From the NCBI GenBank assembly GCA_903926075.1, contig CAIYHQ010000070.1:1-64000 (forward strand): 64,000 nucleotides of DNA. The letters are read 5' to 3'. The position numbers and the translations under genes are program-made. This document shows positions 44,726-53,047 of this stretch, in pieces. The first letter of the stretch is position 1. Each line of letters starts with the position of its first letter. Source of the stretch: an uncultured Methanomicrobiales archaeon (GTDB taxonomy: Archaea > Halobacteriota > Methanomicrobia > Methanomicrobiales > Methanospirillaceae). A model generated the notes under the pieces. The model was not told where the DNA came from, ran no database searches, and saw nothing but the letters and a program-made list of their open reading frames with translations.

Positions 44726-47700
44726 TTGACAGATACACTCCGGGTTCTTTATGTTGATGATGAAACTGATCTTCTTGAGATAGGAAAGCTCTTCCTTGAG
44801 GAGACCGGTGATTTTTCAGTTGTAACCATTGATTCGGCATCTGCGGCATTAACACTTCTTGCCAGTGAAAAATTCGATGCCATCATCTCTGATTACCAGA
44901 TGCCGGGAATGAACGGTATTCAGTTTTTAATTGAGGTGCGGAAACGATTAGGACAGATTCCATTCATCCTGTTTACAGGCAGGGGCAGGGAAGAGGTAGT
45001 CATCCAGGCAATCAATAGTGGAGTGAATTTTTATCTCCAGAAAGGTGGTGAACAGGACGCACTGTTTGCTGAACTTTCACATAAAATTAAGCAGGCGGCT
45101 TACCGAAAAAAGGCAGAGGATTCCCTGGAGATTGCTAATGAAAATCTTGAATTTCTTGTTACAGAGCGGACTTCAGAACTTTTCTCGGCGAACCTGCAGT
45201 TGCAGAAATCGATTGAACAAGGCAAAACAATAAGAGAATCGTTAAAAGAATATGCAAAGAGAGCTTCTATCCTCAATGAGGTCATTTTCACAGCTAATGA
45301 GGCTGAAACCCTTCCTCAGCTTTTTAAGGACTCGCTTGACAAGGCGCTGGAATTACTTGACTTTGAGAGTGGGGGGATCTACCTCGTTGACATTTTCACA
45401 AAATCAGCAAATGTCATTCACTCCAAGAATCTTCCTCTCGAATTCCTGGCTGAAATCCGGTCTGTACCCATTGACACTCCACCCTTTGATACACTCTTTA
45501 TAAAAAACCAACCGATAATCACCGAACATTATGAAGAATTACAACCTGAAATGGCGCAAAAATTTCATTTCAGATCACTCGCCAGTATACCTCTTGTCTC
45601 AAAAAATAAGGTGATCGGAGCCCTCAATGTAGCAAGTTTAAAGCGTTATACTATATCAGAGGATGAAAAACAGGTACTTGTAATAATCGGCCGCGAGCTG
45701 GGTACGAGTATTATGCGGATGATAGCAGAAGAGGAGGCCATAAACGTTTCTGTAAACCTTCAGACACTCTTTGACTCTATTGACGAGATGGTATTTGTAC
45801 TTGACATGCAGGGGTACGTTCTTGCAGTCAATAAAACTGTAGAGAAACGTCTTTTATATGGAGAAAAGGAACTTATCGGAACGAATGTCCTACTGTTACA
45901 TGTACCGGAAAGGAGGGACGAGGCACTAAAAATTGTTCAGGATATGATAGCCGGGACAATCGATTCCTGTCCGGTGCCAGTACTAACTAAGGAAGGTACA
46001 CGCATCGAGGTCGAAACAAAGGTTACGAGGGGGATGTGGAACAATCAGGAAGTGCTCATGGGTGTGAGCAGGGATGTCACAGATAGGAAAAAGGCAGAAG
46101 AGGCACTGCAGCATAATTTAGTAAATCTCTCAATTCTCAATGAGATCATATCAGCTGGAAACAAGGCAGATGACCTTTCAGAGCTCCTTACGATTATCCT
46201 TGATGAATCACTGCGCCTTTTAGACTTCGATGTAGGGGGGATCTATCTCATTGACATTTCAACGAAAACAGCAAACATCATTCACTCCAAAAATCTTCCC
46301 CTCGAATTCCTGACTGAAATCCGGAGTGTACCCATTGATAGAAAACCCTATGACACGTTGTTTATTCAAAACGAACCACTAATCACAGAAAACTATGCAA
46401 CTGTCTCTCCTGAATACTCTAAGAAGTATGGGTTCCAGTCGATGGTAAGTATTCCCTTACTCTCAAAAGGTGTGGTTATAGGGGCGCTGAATATCGCAAG
46501 TTTGAGACGGTATGTCATATCAGATGAAGAAAAACAGATACTTATCTCCATCAGCAGGGAACTTGGCAGTACAATAGAAAGAATGACTGCCGAAGAGAAA
46601 GTTAAGGAAGCAGCAAAAAATCTTGAGACCCTGTTCAATTCTATAGACGAGATGTTATTTGTACTTGACATGAAGGGACACATCCTTGCAGTAAATGATT
46701 CCGTAGAGAAACGTCTCCTGTATTCACCAGTGGAACTTACGGGTCTGGATGTACTGATGTTGCATGTACCTGAACGGCGGGATGAAGCCCTGCAAAATGT
46801 AGAGGGAATGATAGCCGGAACCATCGATTCCTGTCCGGTGCCATTACTAGCTAAGGACGGTACACGTATCGAGGTTGAGACTAAAGTAACTCGCGGAAAG
46901 TGGAATAACCTGGAAGTAATTATCGGAGTCAGCAGAGATGTTACCGAACGAAAGCAGGCGGAAGAGGCACTGGTCCAACTCTCTGAACGCCTTTCCCTGG
47001 CCACACGGGCAGGCGGTGTAGGGATCTGGGACCTTGATCTCATAAATAACAAATTTACCTGGGACGATCAGATGTTTTCTCTATATGGTATATCGAGGGA
47101 ACAATTCGGTTGTGCATATGATACATGGCAGGCGATGGTCCACCCGGAAGATCGAAAGAAGAGTGATGATGAAGTCATGATGGCGATACGCGGCGAAAAG
47201 GAATTTAATCACGAATTTCGGATTCTCTGGCCGGATAAGAGTATCCACACCATCCGTGCCCTTGCCCTTGTTCAGCGGGATTCACAAGGCCTCCCTTTAC
47301 GTATGATAGGCACTAGCTGGGACATCACCGAGATAAAAAGCCAGTTAGAAAACATCAGGCAGATCAATGATTGTCTGCTTAGTTTCGGCCCTGACACACT
47401 TGAGAATATTACTGCTTTAATTGCCCTCGCAGGAACATTACTGCATGGAGATTGTGCATTGTATACCCGGATTGATAAAGGTGTGCTTTGTACATCCGGA
47501 GCCTGGCAGACCACTCCGGACTCTGACCTGTGTAATCACCCACTTGGCCAAATCTGCTTTGATATCATTACAAATGAAAATAACCTGACTGTGAATATCC
47601 CGGACGTAAATAATTTCCAATCTGCAGAAATTGAAGCAAAACTGGCGCCTTACGGACTTATTTCACTCATTAAAAAAGATATCAGAATAAGAGGCATTTT

Positions 47701-48475
47701 TTATGGATCGCTATGTGTTCTATATAAAACAAAGCATAACCGGACTGAATCTGATAAGAAGCTTCTCAGTGTTATAACTTTAGCTATTGGTATGGAAGAG
47801 GAACGAAAAAAGGCCAGGGAACAACTGAATGATTTCGCGTACATCGTATCACATGATCTCAAAGCGCCACTTCGGGGGATAGCATCTCTCGCTCACTGGT
47901 TGAAGGAAGATTATGCCAGTCAGTTTGATGAAAAAGGGGTCAATAATTTAAATATGATAGTTACGAGAGTGAGTCGGATGCAGAATCTTATTGAAGGCAT
48001 CCTTACATATTCAAAAATTGAGAGGACTCCTGAAGTCCGGGTGCAGTTTCCAGTCAGAATCCTTATTGAAGATGTTATTGATAATCTTACGATCCCTGAT
48101 CAATTTTCAATTAATATCCCTGATAATATGCCTGTTATAATTGGCGATAAAATCCGGGTCACCCAGATATTTGAAAATCTCATTTCAAATGCAATAAAAT
48201 ATACTAACAGGCCTGATGGAGTGATAGATATTCTTCTCGATTCACAAAATGGGTTTTATACATTTGGAGTACGGGATAATGGTCCAGGAATAGATAAAAA
48301 ATATCATGAGCGAGTGTTTCAAATCTTTCAAACCCTGCATAAAAGAGATGACATAGAGAGCACTGGTGTTGGTCTTACCATAGTACGAAAGTTGGTCGAG
48401 CAGATGGGGGGTAGAATATGGATTGAATCAGAGTATGGACACGGAGCAACTTTTTTCTTTACCATTCCTGTTTAA
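44726..48475 (+). CDS. Hybrid sensor kinase REC-GAF-PAS-GAF-PAS-PAS-GAF-HisKA-HATPase
   Basis: 1249 residues. Receiver domain 4-120 with phospho-Asp in AIISDYQMPGMNG and FILFTG. Coiled coil 125-185. GAF about 190-335 and PAS 345-455; a second GAF 470-612 and PAS 620-735 that copy the first pair; PAS_3 738-865 (FTWDDQMFSLYGISREQFG); GAF 870-1015; HisKA about 1022-1090 with FAYIVSHDLKAPLRGIASL; ATPase with FENLISNAIKYTNRPDG, RDNGPGI and STGVGLTIVRKLVEQMGG. Soluble. The N-terminal receiver may take phosphate from the membrane kinase encoded directly upstream. All catalytic residues appear intact. Confidence 0.93.
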   Translation: MTDTLRVLYVDDETDLLEIGKLFLEETGDFSVVTIDSASAALTLLASEKFDAIISDYQMPGMNGIQFLIEVRKRLGQIPFILFTGRGREEVVIQAINSGVNFYLQKGGEQDALFAELSHKIKQAAYRKKAEDSLEIANENLEFLVTERTSELFSANLQLQKSIEQGKTIRESLKEYAKRASILNEVIFTANEAETLPQLFKDSLDKALELLDFESGGIYLVDIFTKSANVIHSKNLPLEFLAEIRSVPIDTPPFDTLFIKNQPIITEHYEELQPEMAQKFHFRSLASIPLVSKNKVIGALNVASLKRYTISEDEKQVLVIIGRELGTSIMRMIAEEEAINVSVNLQTLFDSIDEMVFVLDMQGYVLAVNKTVEKRLLYGEKELIGTNVLLLHVPERRDEALKIVQDMIAGTIDSCPVPVLTKEGTRIEVETKVTRGMWNNQEVLMGVSRDVTDRKKAEEALQHNLVNLSILNEIISAGNKADDLSELLTIILDESLRLLDFDVGGIYLIDISTKTANIIHSKNLPLEFLTEIRSVPIDRKPYDTLFIQNEPLITENYATVSPEYSKKYGFQSMVSIPLLSKGVVIGALNIASLRRYVISDEEKQILISISRELGSTIERMTAEEKVKEAAKNLETLFNSIDEMLFVLDMKGHILAVNDSVEKRLLYSPVELTGLDVLMLHVPERRDEALQNVEGMIAGTIDSCPVPLLAKDGTRIEVETKVTRGKWNNLEVIIGVSRDVTERKQAEEALVQLSERLSLATRAGGVGIWDLDLINNKFTWDDQMFSLYGISREQFGCAYDTWQAMVHPEDRKKSDDEVMMAIRGEKEFNHEFRILWPDKSIHTIRALALVQRDSQGLPLRMIGTSWDITEIKSQLENIRQINDCLLSFGPDTLENITALIALAGTLLHGDCALYTRIDKGVLCTSGAWQTTPDSDLCNHPLGQICFDIITNENNLTVNIPDVNNFQSAEIEAKLAPYGLISLIKKDIRIRGIFYGSLCVLYKTKHNRTESDKKLLSVITLAIGMEEERKKAREQLNDFAYIVSHDLKAPLRGIASLAHWLKEDYASQFDEKGVNNLNMIVTRVSRMQNLIEGILTYSKIERTPEVRVQFPVRILIEDVIDNLTIPDQFSINIPDNMPVIIGDKIRVTQIFENLISNAIKYTNRPDGVIDILLDSQNGFYTFGVRDNGPGIDKKYHERVFQIFQTLHKRDDIESTGVGLTIVRKLVEQMGGRIWIESEYGHGATFFFTIPV
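45269..46966 (+). repeat. In-frame tandem duplication of a GAF-PAS block
   Basis: About 45269-46108 and 46132-46966 encode the same GAF-PAS pair. Shared runs include VIHSKNLPLEFL/IIHSKNLPLEFL, EIRSVPID, VPERRDEAL, MIAGTIDSCPVP and GTRIEVETKVTRG. Each unit is about 285 codons. The copies have diverged more in the ligand-facing GAF parts than in the PAS ends. Confidence 0.85.
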
Positions 48476-48609
48476 AAAAATTTTCAACAACTGGAAAGTC
48501 GTATATACTTTCAGGCTATATTATAATTATCTCTGATATATTATAAAAAAAAAATTATACATTACAAAATATAAAAACAATTATATCAGAAAATGGAGTT
48601 GAAAAAATA

Positions 48610-48807
48610 ATGACTAAAAGTCCAAAAGGAAAAGCAGCCCAAAAAGCGGGTAAAGGCGGAGAAGTTCCTGCAAAGGCCGGATATGTTAATTCAAAGAATG
48701 TCACACCTGACAATCTCAAAGGTGCTGGAGTAAAAACTGAAGGGGTTTCACATACTCCAAAAACAACAGGACATGGGGCCGCCGTACCTAAGTGGAAAAC
48801 AAGGTAA
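48610..48807 (+). CDS. Small basic hydrophilic protein, 65 aa
   Basis: MTKSPKGKAAQKAGKGGEVP and onward, ending AAVPKWKTR: rich in Lys, Gly, Ala and Thr, with no hydrophobic core and no Cys. GGAG at 48595-48598 precedes ATG 48610. The composition suggests a disordered, possibly nucleic-acid-binding or stress-related peptide. Family not recognised. The preceding 130 bases are very AT-rich, with several TATA-like stretches. Confidence 0.6.
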   Translation: MTKSPKGKAAQKAGKGGEVPAKAGYVNSKNVTPDNLKGAGVKTEGVSHTPKTTGHGAAVPKWKTR

Positions 48808-48844
48808 AAAACAAATATGAAAACACAAATAAATTAAGATTTAT

Positions 48845-49123
48845 CTATTTTGTCCCCTTTTTAGTTATCTTCTTTGAAGGCTTGATAGGACTTGGAGGGT
48901 TAGTGTGGGCCGGAAGCTCATCGCCATGGAGATGGGAATGTGCATCATGCCTTGGAGGAAGGACTGGTTTTGCCTGTGGATGATGATCTGGATGCGGATG
49001 CGGGTGATCCATTGGATGATGCTGGTCCTCTTCATCGTGACGCTCTTTGTCCTGGCTAGGTTGTGATCCTAAGTGGGACAGGGGATCACGTGGGTCTGAT
49101 TTGGGTTCGTGTCGCGGTGACAT
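48845..49123 (-). CDS. Small His/Pro/Asp-rich protein
   Basis: 92 residues from ATG 49123 (a TTG at 49129 is also in frame). Highly charged and disordered: a central block of His-Pro-Asp repeats (HHPMDHPHPHPDHHPQ), a second His patch (RHDAHSHLHGDE), and a Lys-rich end (KPSKKITKKGTK). It could bind nickel, zinc or another metal. No signal peptide or known domain. Biased composition makes chance coding possible, but the frame has a plausible start and no competing gene on the other strand. Confidence 0.5.
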   Translation of the reverse strand: MSPRHEPKSDPRDPLSHLGSQPSQDKERHDEEDQHHPMDHPHPHPDHHPQAKPVLPPRHDAHSHLHGDELPAHTNPPSPIKPSKKITKKGTK

Positions 49124-49238
49124 AGACAATACACTATTTGCCAGTTGATAAAACTATTGTTTAATGAAAGATTGGGAAAGATGAAATCTCTCTTCATTCA
49201 TATTTAGGAGGGACTCATCAGTATTGCATATCTAATGT

Positions 49239-50036
49239 TCATAGGACTTCATCCATGCTGCCACTCCTGTAACCGGCAAGGTCGAGCGCAATATAGGAGA
49301 TCCCCATATCTTTAAAATAGTGAATTATATCTCTGCGGATGGACAGGAGCTTTTCAAAGTCTTCAGGAATAGCCTCTATCCTAGCTATACTCCCGTGGAG
49401 CCGGACCCTGGACTGTATGATTCCATTTTCCGAAAGAAAAGCCTCAGCCAATTCAATTATTTTCAGTTTATAAAGGGTAATCTCATCCCAGTAAGGTAAA
49501 CGTGATGCAAGACATGCCGCTGATGGTTTCTGCCATACAATAAGTCCACATTCTTTAGCAATTTCCCGAATCTCTTGCTTGGTAATTCCTGCCATAATAA
49601 AGGGATGAATTATTCCTTCTTCGGTTGCAGCCGCAAGACCTGGCCGGTGTTCACTCATATCCGAAATATTTATTCCGTCGGCAATGCAGTTCAGGCTATA
49701 TTTTAATGCGGTCTGCCTTAGGTAATCTGCTGATATTTTTTTGCAGATATAACAGCGTTCAGGTGGATTTTTCCTGAGGCTTTCATGCTCCATGTGCGAA
49801 ACATTGATAACCTCAAGGTTTATCCCTAGGTCTAGAGCAGTCTTTTTCGCGTCTTTGACTGTAGCCCTTGGAACGAGAGGACTATCAAGAAAGACAGAAT
49901 AACTCTTCTCTCCGAGCACATCATGAGCGATTACTGCAAGAAGAGTGCTATCTACACCGCCCGAATAAGAGACGAGCATAGACCTGCAGTCTCTGATAAT
50001 CTCCTGGAGAACTTCTTTTTTATCAATAATAGACAT
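49239..50036 (-). CDS. larE: ATP-dependent sulfur transferase, LarE family
   Basis: 265 residues. PP-loop LVSYSGGVDSTLLAV at 17-31; ERCYICKK near residue 92, whose Cys matches the sacrificial-sulfur Cys of LarE; ADGINISDMSEHRPG and QKPSAACLASRLPYWDEIT. LarE makes the pincer nickel cofactor of lactate racemase by sulfur transfer to pyridinium biscarboxylate. LarA, LarB and LarC are not in the window; many methanogens carry LarE homologues whose target is uncertain. The gene has its own upstream region with an inverted repeat. Confidence 0.87.
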   Translation of the reverse strand: MSIIDKKEVLQEIIRDCRSMLVSYSGGVDSTLLAVIAHDVLGEKSYSVFLDSPLVPRATVKDAKKTALDLGINLEVINVSHMEHESLRKNPPERCYICKKISADYLRQTALKYSLNCIADGINISDMSEHRPGLAAATEEGIIHPFIMAGITKQEIREIAKECGLIVWQKPSAACLASRLPYWDEITLYKLKIIELAEAFLSENGIIQSRVRLHGSIARIEAIPEDFEKLLSIRRDIIHYFKDMGISYIALDLAGYRSGSMDEVL

Positions 50037-50050
50037 TTTTCACCTAAAAA

Positions 50051-50115
50051 ACCTGACCTGCTTTTCTTTGCAATATTATCTGTCCCTTAATATTTGTCTC
50101 ATAGAAAGGTCAGGT
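50051..50115. promoter_or_regulatory. Inverted repeat upstream of larE
   Basis: Arms ACCTGACCT (50051-50059) and AGGTCAGGT (50107-50115), a perfect nine-base match separated by 47 bases. It lies just before the larE start. It could be a pair of operator half-sites or the base of a long RNA hairpin in the leader. Only the repeat is certain. Confidence 0.4.
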
Positions 50116-50153
50116 GTACATATTTAATTGTTACAATGCATAAAACATCAAAA

Positions 50154-50167
50154 TTCACAATTGTGAA
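50154..50167. promoter_or_regulatory. Perfect 14-bp palindrome in larE/secreted-protein intergenic region
   Basis: TTCACAATTGTGAA, a perfect palindrome of the kind bound by dimeric helix-turn-helix regulators. It lies 118 bases upstream of larE and 356 bases before the secreted protein gene. The rest of the 486-base gap (50037-50522) shows no gene remnant to my reading. Confidence 0.4.
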
Positions 50168-50460
50168 CAGTACTATCAATGTCAGTAAGATTCTATAAAA
50201 AGTTATGTTAATATGCTATTTTGGTCTACGAAGATCATCCCCCTGCTATCTTTAATTTGCTCCCGGCATCTTGGAAGGAGTGCCACACTGTCATTTTTCC
50301 GGAATAGGTGAAGAACATTAAAACATTAGCTGCCATCATCAACTAATTTGAAGAATGGCACATTTCAAAGAATTTAATATATATCAATAGTGCAATCCAT
50401 TGAAGTTATCTATTAACGTAACGCAAATAGTTAAGTAAAAGAGCGTATTTAATTAAATAA

Positions 50461-50470
50461 GTTTTATATA
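50461..50470 (+). promoter_or_regulatory. TATA-like box before SdrD-like secreted protein
   Basis: GTTTTATATA at 50461-50470 would give a start near 50495. GAGG at 50509-50512 precedes ATG 50523. This supports ATG 50523 over the upstream in-frame start at 50478. Confidence 0.5.
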
Positions 50471-50522
50471 CTGACCTTTGCGGTTTGGTTCAATACCATC
50501 GCAGAAACGAGGAAGATATTCT

Positions 50523-51812
50523 ATGAAAACATTATACGCTATTGGAATTCTTGTCATTTTTATTTTTGTATCGCTGCCTGTAACTGCTGATTACCCGGTT
50601 CCTATGCAGGCTACGGCAAATGGAATCATACCCTCTGTTATTAATCAACCAAATAATGAAGCATTTAGCTGTCCGGTAATCCAGATTCCACAAGGCAGCT
50701 ATCCTGTTGGGTTCAGAGTCGATGATTGGATAGATGGATCAGGAAAACAGACAATTGGTCCTGGAATGTCCAAGATTGTGGATAATAATGGAGTTCTGGT
50801 AGGCACTATTACTTATACTGATATGTATTCGTTAGATAATGGTGATAATGGTCCCTGGGCATTTGACTGGGCAACTACTGAAGGAACATATACTGGCAAG
50901 GTTACAGTTAAAGCAGGAAATGTAGACCTACTTATCTACGATTACAGTGGGTCAAATGCAAATAGTGCTGGTGATGCAAAACTCTATGCACCTCAAAACG
51001 GACCCGGAAAATGGGCTAAAATCAGCCACTTTGATTTCTGTGGATACTTCACTCCAAAACCGACATGTTCAACAGCCCATATTTCGATAGTAAAATTTTA
51101 TGATGCCAACGCTAACGGAATCAATGATGATGGGAAGAACATTGATGGCTGGAAGGTTAGCATCAATGGTAACGATGCATTTACTCCAGTAGATAAGGAG
51201 ACAGGATTCGGAAAGTACACTGTTAAGGAATATGATCCAAACCAGACATCTTGGATGAGTACAACCTCAAAAAGTGTTGACGTGAACCTTGCAACATGCG
51301 GTGAACAGAAAAAAGTAGAATTCGGAAACCTTTGTATTGGGCCTGGTGGCGGATTAACCCTTGGATTCTGGTCAAACCCGAACGGAGCAAAACTTGTTGG
51401 CTCTGATGATCTTGCCATGTTAAAGGCATTGAACCTGAAAAATGCCAATGGGAATGATTTTGATCCATCTGACTATACCTCGATGAGAAACTGGATACTA
51501 AAAGCACAGGCATCAAATATGGCATATATGCTCTCTGCTCAGCTCACTACCATGGAGCTGAATGTTTTCAATGGCAAAGTCGATAAAAACGCAATTATCT
51601 ATGCACCAGGAACAAAGAGTGCAAATTCCCTTGGATTCGCGTCTATCACTTCAATTATGGCAGAAGCAGATTCGGCTTTGGCTGTAAACGGATTGACACT
51701 TGCTGGAAGTCCAAACAGAAATATCCAGGAAACTCTGAAAAACGCTTTGGATAATGCTAATAATAATATAAACTTTGTTCAGTCAGTCCCTTGTGCATTC
51801 AGTTTTGCATAA
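50523..51812 (+). CDS. Secreted protein with SdrD-B-like domain
   Basis: 429 residues from ATG 50523. Signal peptide 1-22 (MKTLYAIGILVIFIFVSLPV...). The first 170 residues form a beta-rich domain of unknown type. About 185-260 is a Cna-B/SdrD-like domain with the calcium-type KFYDANANGINDDGKNIDGW motif. A region with GGGLTLGFWSNPNGAKLVGS and a helical C-terminus follows. The LTLGFWSN motif recurs in exported proteins of varied microbes. No membrane anchor. Probably an extracellular or S-layer-associated protein. Confidence 0.8.
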   Translation: MKTLYAIGILVIFIFVSLPVTADYPVPMQATANGIIPSVINQPNNEAFSCPVIQIPQGSYPVGFRVDDWIDGSGKQTIGPGMSKIVDNNGVLVGTITYTDMYSLDNGDNGPWAFDWATTEGTYTGKVTVKAGNVDLLIYDYSGSNANSAGDAKLYAPQNGPGKWAKISHFDFCGYFTPKPTCSTAHISIVKFYDANANGINDDGKNIDGWKVSINGNDAFTPVDKETGFGKYTVKEYDPNQTSWMSTTSKSVDVNLATCGEQKKVEFGNLCIGPGGGLTLGFWSNPNGAKLVGSDDLAMLKALNLKNANGNDFDPSDYTSMRNWILKAQASNMAYMLSAQLTTMELNVFNGKVDKNAIIYAPGTKSANSLGFASITSIMAEADSALAVNGLTLAGSPNRNIQETLKNALDNANNNINFVQSVPCAFSFA

Positions 51813-51910
51813 TTAAAAAAACATTTTTTTATATCACTGACTAAAAATCTTACATTTGAGATGAAATTAAACTTAATTCGACAGTCTCACAATGTACTAT
51901 AATAAGGAAT

Positions 51911-52870
51911 TCAACCCGGATTTCCATTATTGCTATATTTCCAGGCATGTTCCGGTACCTGGATCTCAAACCTTGCTCCGGCCCCGGGCTCACCGTTTTC
52001 AGAAATTGTAATATTGGTTATCCGTAAAATTTCCCTTATTAAAAACAGAACCAGACCTGTATTTCTTCTGTACCCCTTCTGAAAGATCTTATCTTTCTCA
52101 TCCCTGGAAATACCTCTCCCATTGTCGCGATAAATTATAAAAAGTGCCTTACTTCGGACCTCATATGTTATTGAGATGTCAGTTACAGTCTCTCCATGAC
52201 GTTTAGAGTTGTCGATAAGGTTGTAGATGACTTTTTCAAACAATGGGGTCTGCCCTGATAAGGATATTTTCTTTTGAGAGAGAGAGACTTATTCCTGAAA
52301 GGAGATCATCAGTGTTTATTTCTTCAATGATTTCATCGAGTGACAGCCAGACCGGCTGACCGGCACCAAGGTCCTGGTATTCCTTCGTAAATTCAATAAG
52401 ATGTTGTATCTCCTTTCCTGCTTTTAAAATTTTAGCAACCTTGTCGAGAGCTGATGGATCAGTTGTAGTCTTCCTTAGTACTTCCGAATAACCTGATATC
52501 ACCATAACTTTATTTTTAATGTCGTGCCGGGTTATGCTGTTAAGCAGGTTTAACTGTTCGTTCGCTTCTTTAACTGCGTTCTCAGTACGTTTCAGTTCAT
52601 CGATATCATGAATCAGATAAAGAAAAGCAGGAGATCCATGTAACTCTATCTCACTCACTGATATTATTACATAGATGAACGAGTCTTCAGGGGTTTTAAT
52701 GCGTGTTTCAAATCTTGAACCCGGTTAATATCGATAATTGTCCCAGAGGGGTCGGTTATAAGCAGGGGATCAGGGAGTTCCTGAAAAACTGTAAAAAAAA
52801 GTTCTTCATTTTTCTTCAGTTCTTCATTTGCTGCAATAAATTCGTTTTTTCTTTTAATCTGGTAATAGCG
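51911..52870 (-). pseudogene. PAS histidine kinase with several frameshifts
   Basis: Reading leftward: a coiled start (KRKNEFIAANEELKKNEEL) breaks at a run of seven T near 52793. The PAS part FQELPDPLLITDPSGTIIDI then continues in another frame. The middle of the PAS is deleted, and ETRIKTPEDSFIYVIISVSE resumes into LYLIHDIDELKRTENAVKE and the H-box LNSITRHDIKNKVMVISGY. After IRADPIV the frame stops near 52236. A one-base shift restores FEKVIYNLIDNSKRHG, DNGRGIS and GYRRNTGLVLFLIREIL up to 51911. At least two indels and one deletion: a dead kinase of the TRHD subgroup. Confidence 0.85.
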
Positions 52871-52881
52871 AATAAAAAATA

Positions 52882-52972
52882 TGCTGCGAGCGGGATCCGA
52901 ACCCGCGACCTCCAGATATCCCAGAACAATCTCTTATGAGTCTGGCGCCCTAACCAGCTAGGCCACCGCAGC
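52882..52972 (-). tRNA. tRNA-Met (CAT), with a 17-nt intron
   Basis: Minus strand. The acceptor GCTGCGG pairs with TCGCAGC plus discriminator A. D arm GCCT-AGCTGGTTA-GGGC; anticodon stem CCAGA/TCTGG with loop CTCATAA; variable region AGGTC; T arm GCGGG-TTCGGAT-CCCGC. The anticodon CAT is followed by one base and then an insert at 52918-52934 (17 nt) before the 3' half of the stem, the standard archaeal intron site after position 37. Without the intron the tRNA is 74 nt. Elongator Met is most likely; the CAT-type tRNA-Ile is the alternative. No CCA is encoded. Confidence 0.92.
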
Positions 52973-53047
52973 AATATTAAGAGGTTTTAATTTCGGATAA
53001 ATCTTTTTAAAAATTCTTCATGCACCAGTGAAAAAAAAGTGAAAAAA

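Noticed and set aside
46393-47052. Minus-strand frame of 219 codons opposite the hybrid kinase
   Set aside because: Arg/Ser-rich shadow of the GAF-PAS coding sequence; no independent evidence of a gene.
52703-52939. Plus-strand frame ending AASGIRTRDLQIS
   Set aside because: This is the well-known false protein made by translating the complement of a tRNA gene; the tRNA-Met is on the minus strand.
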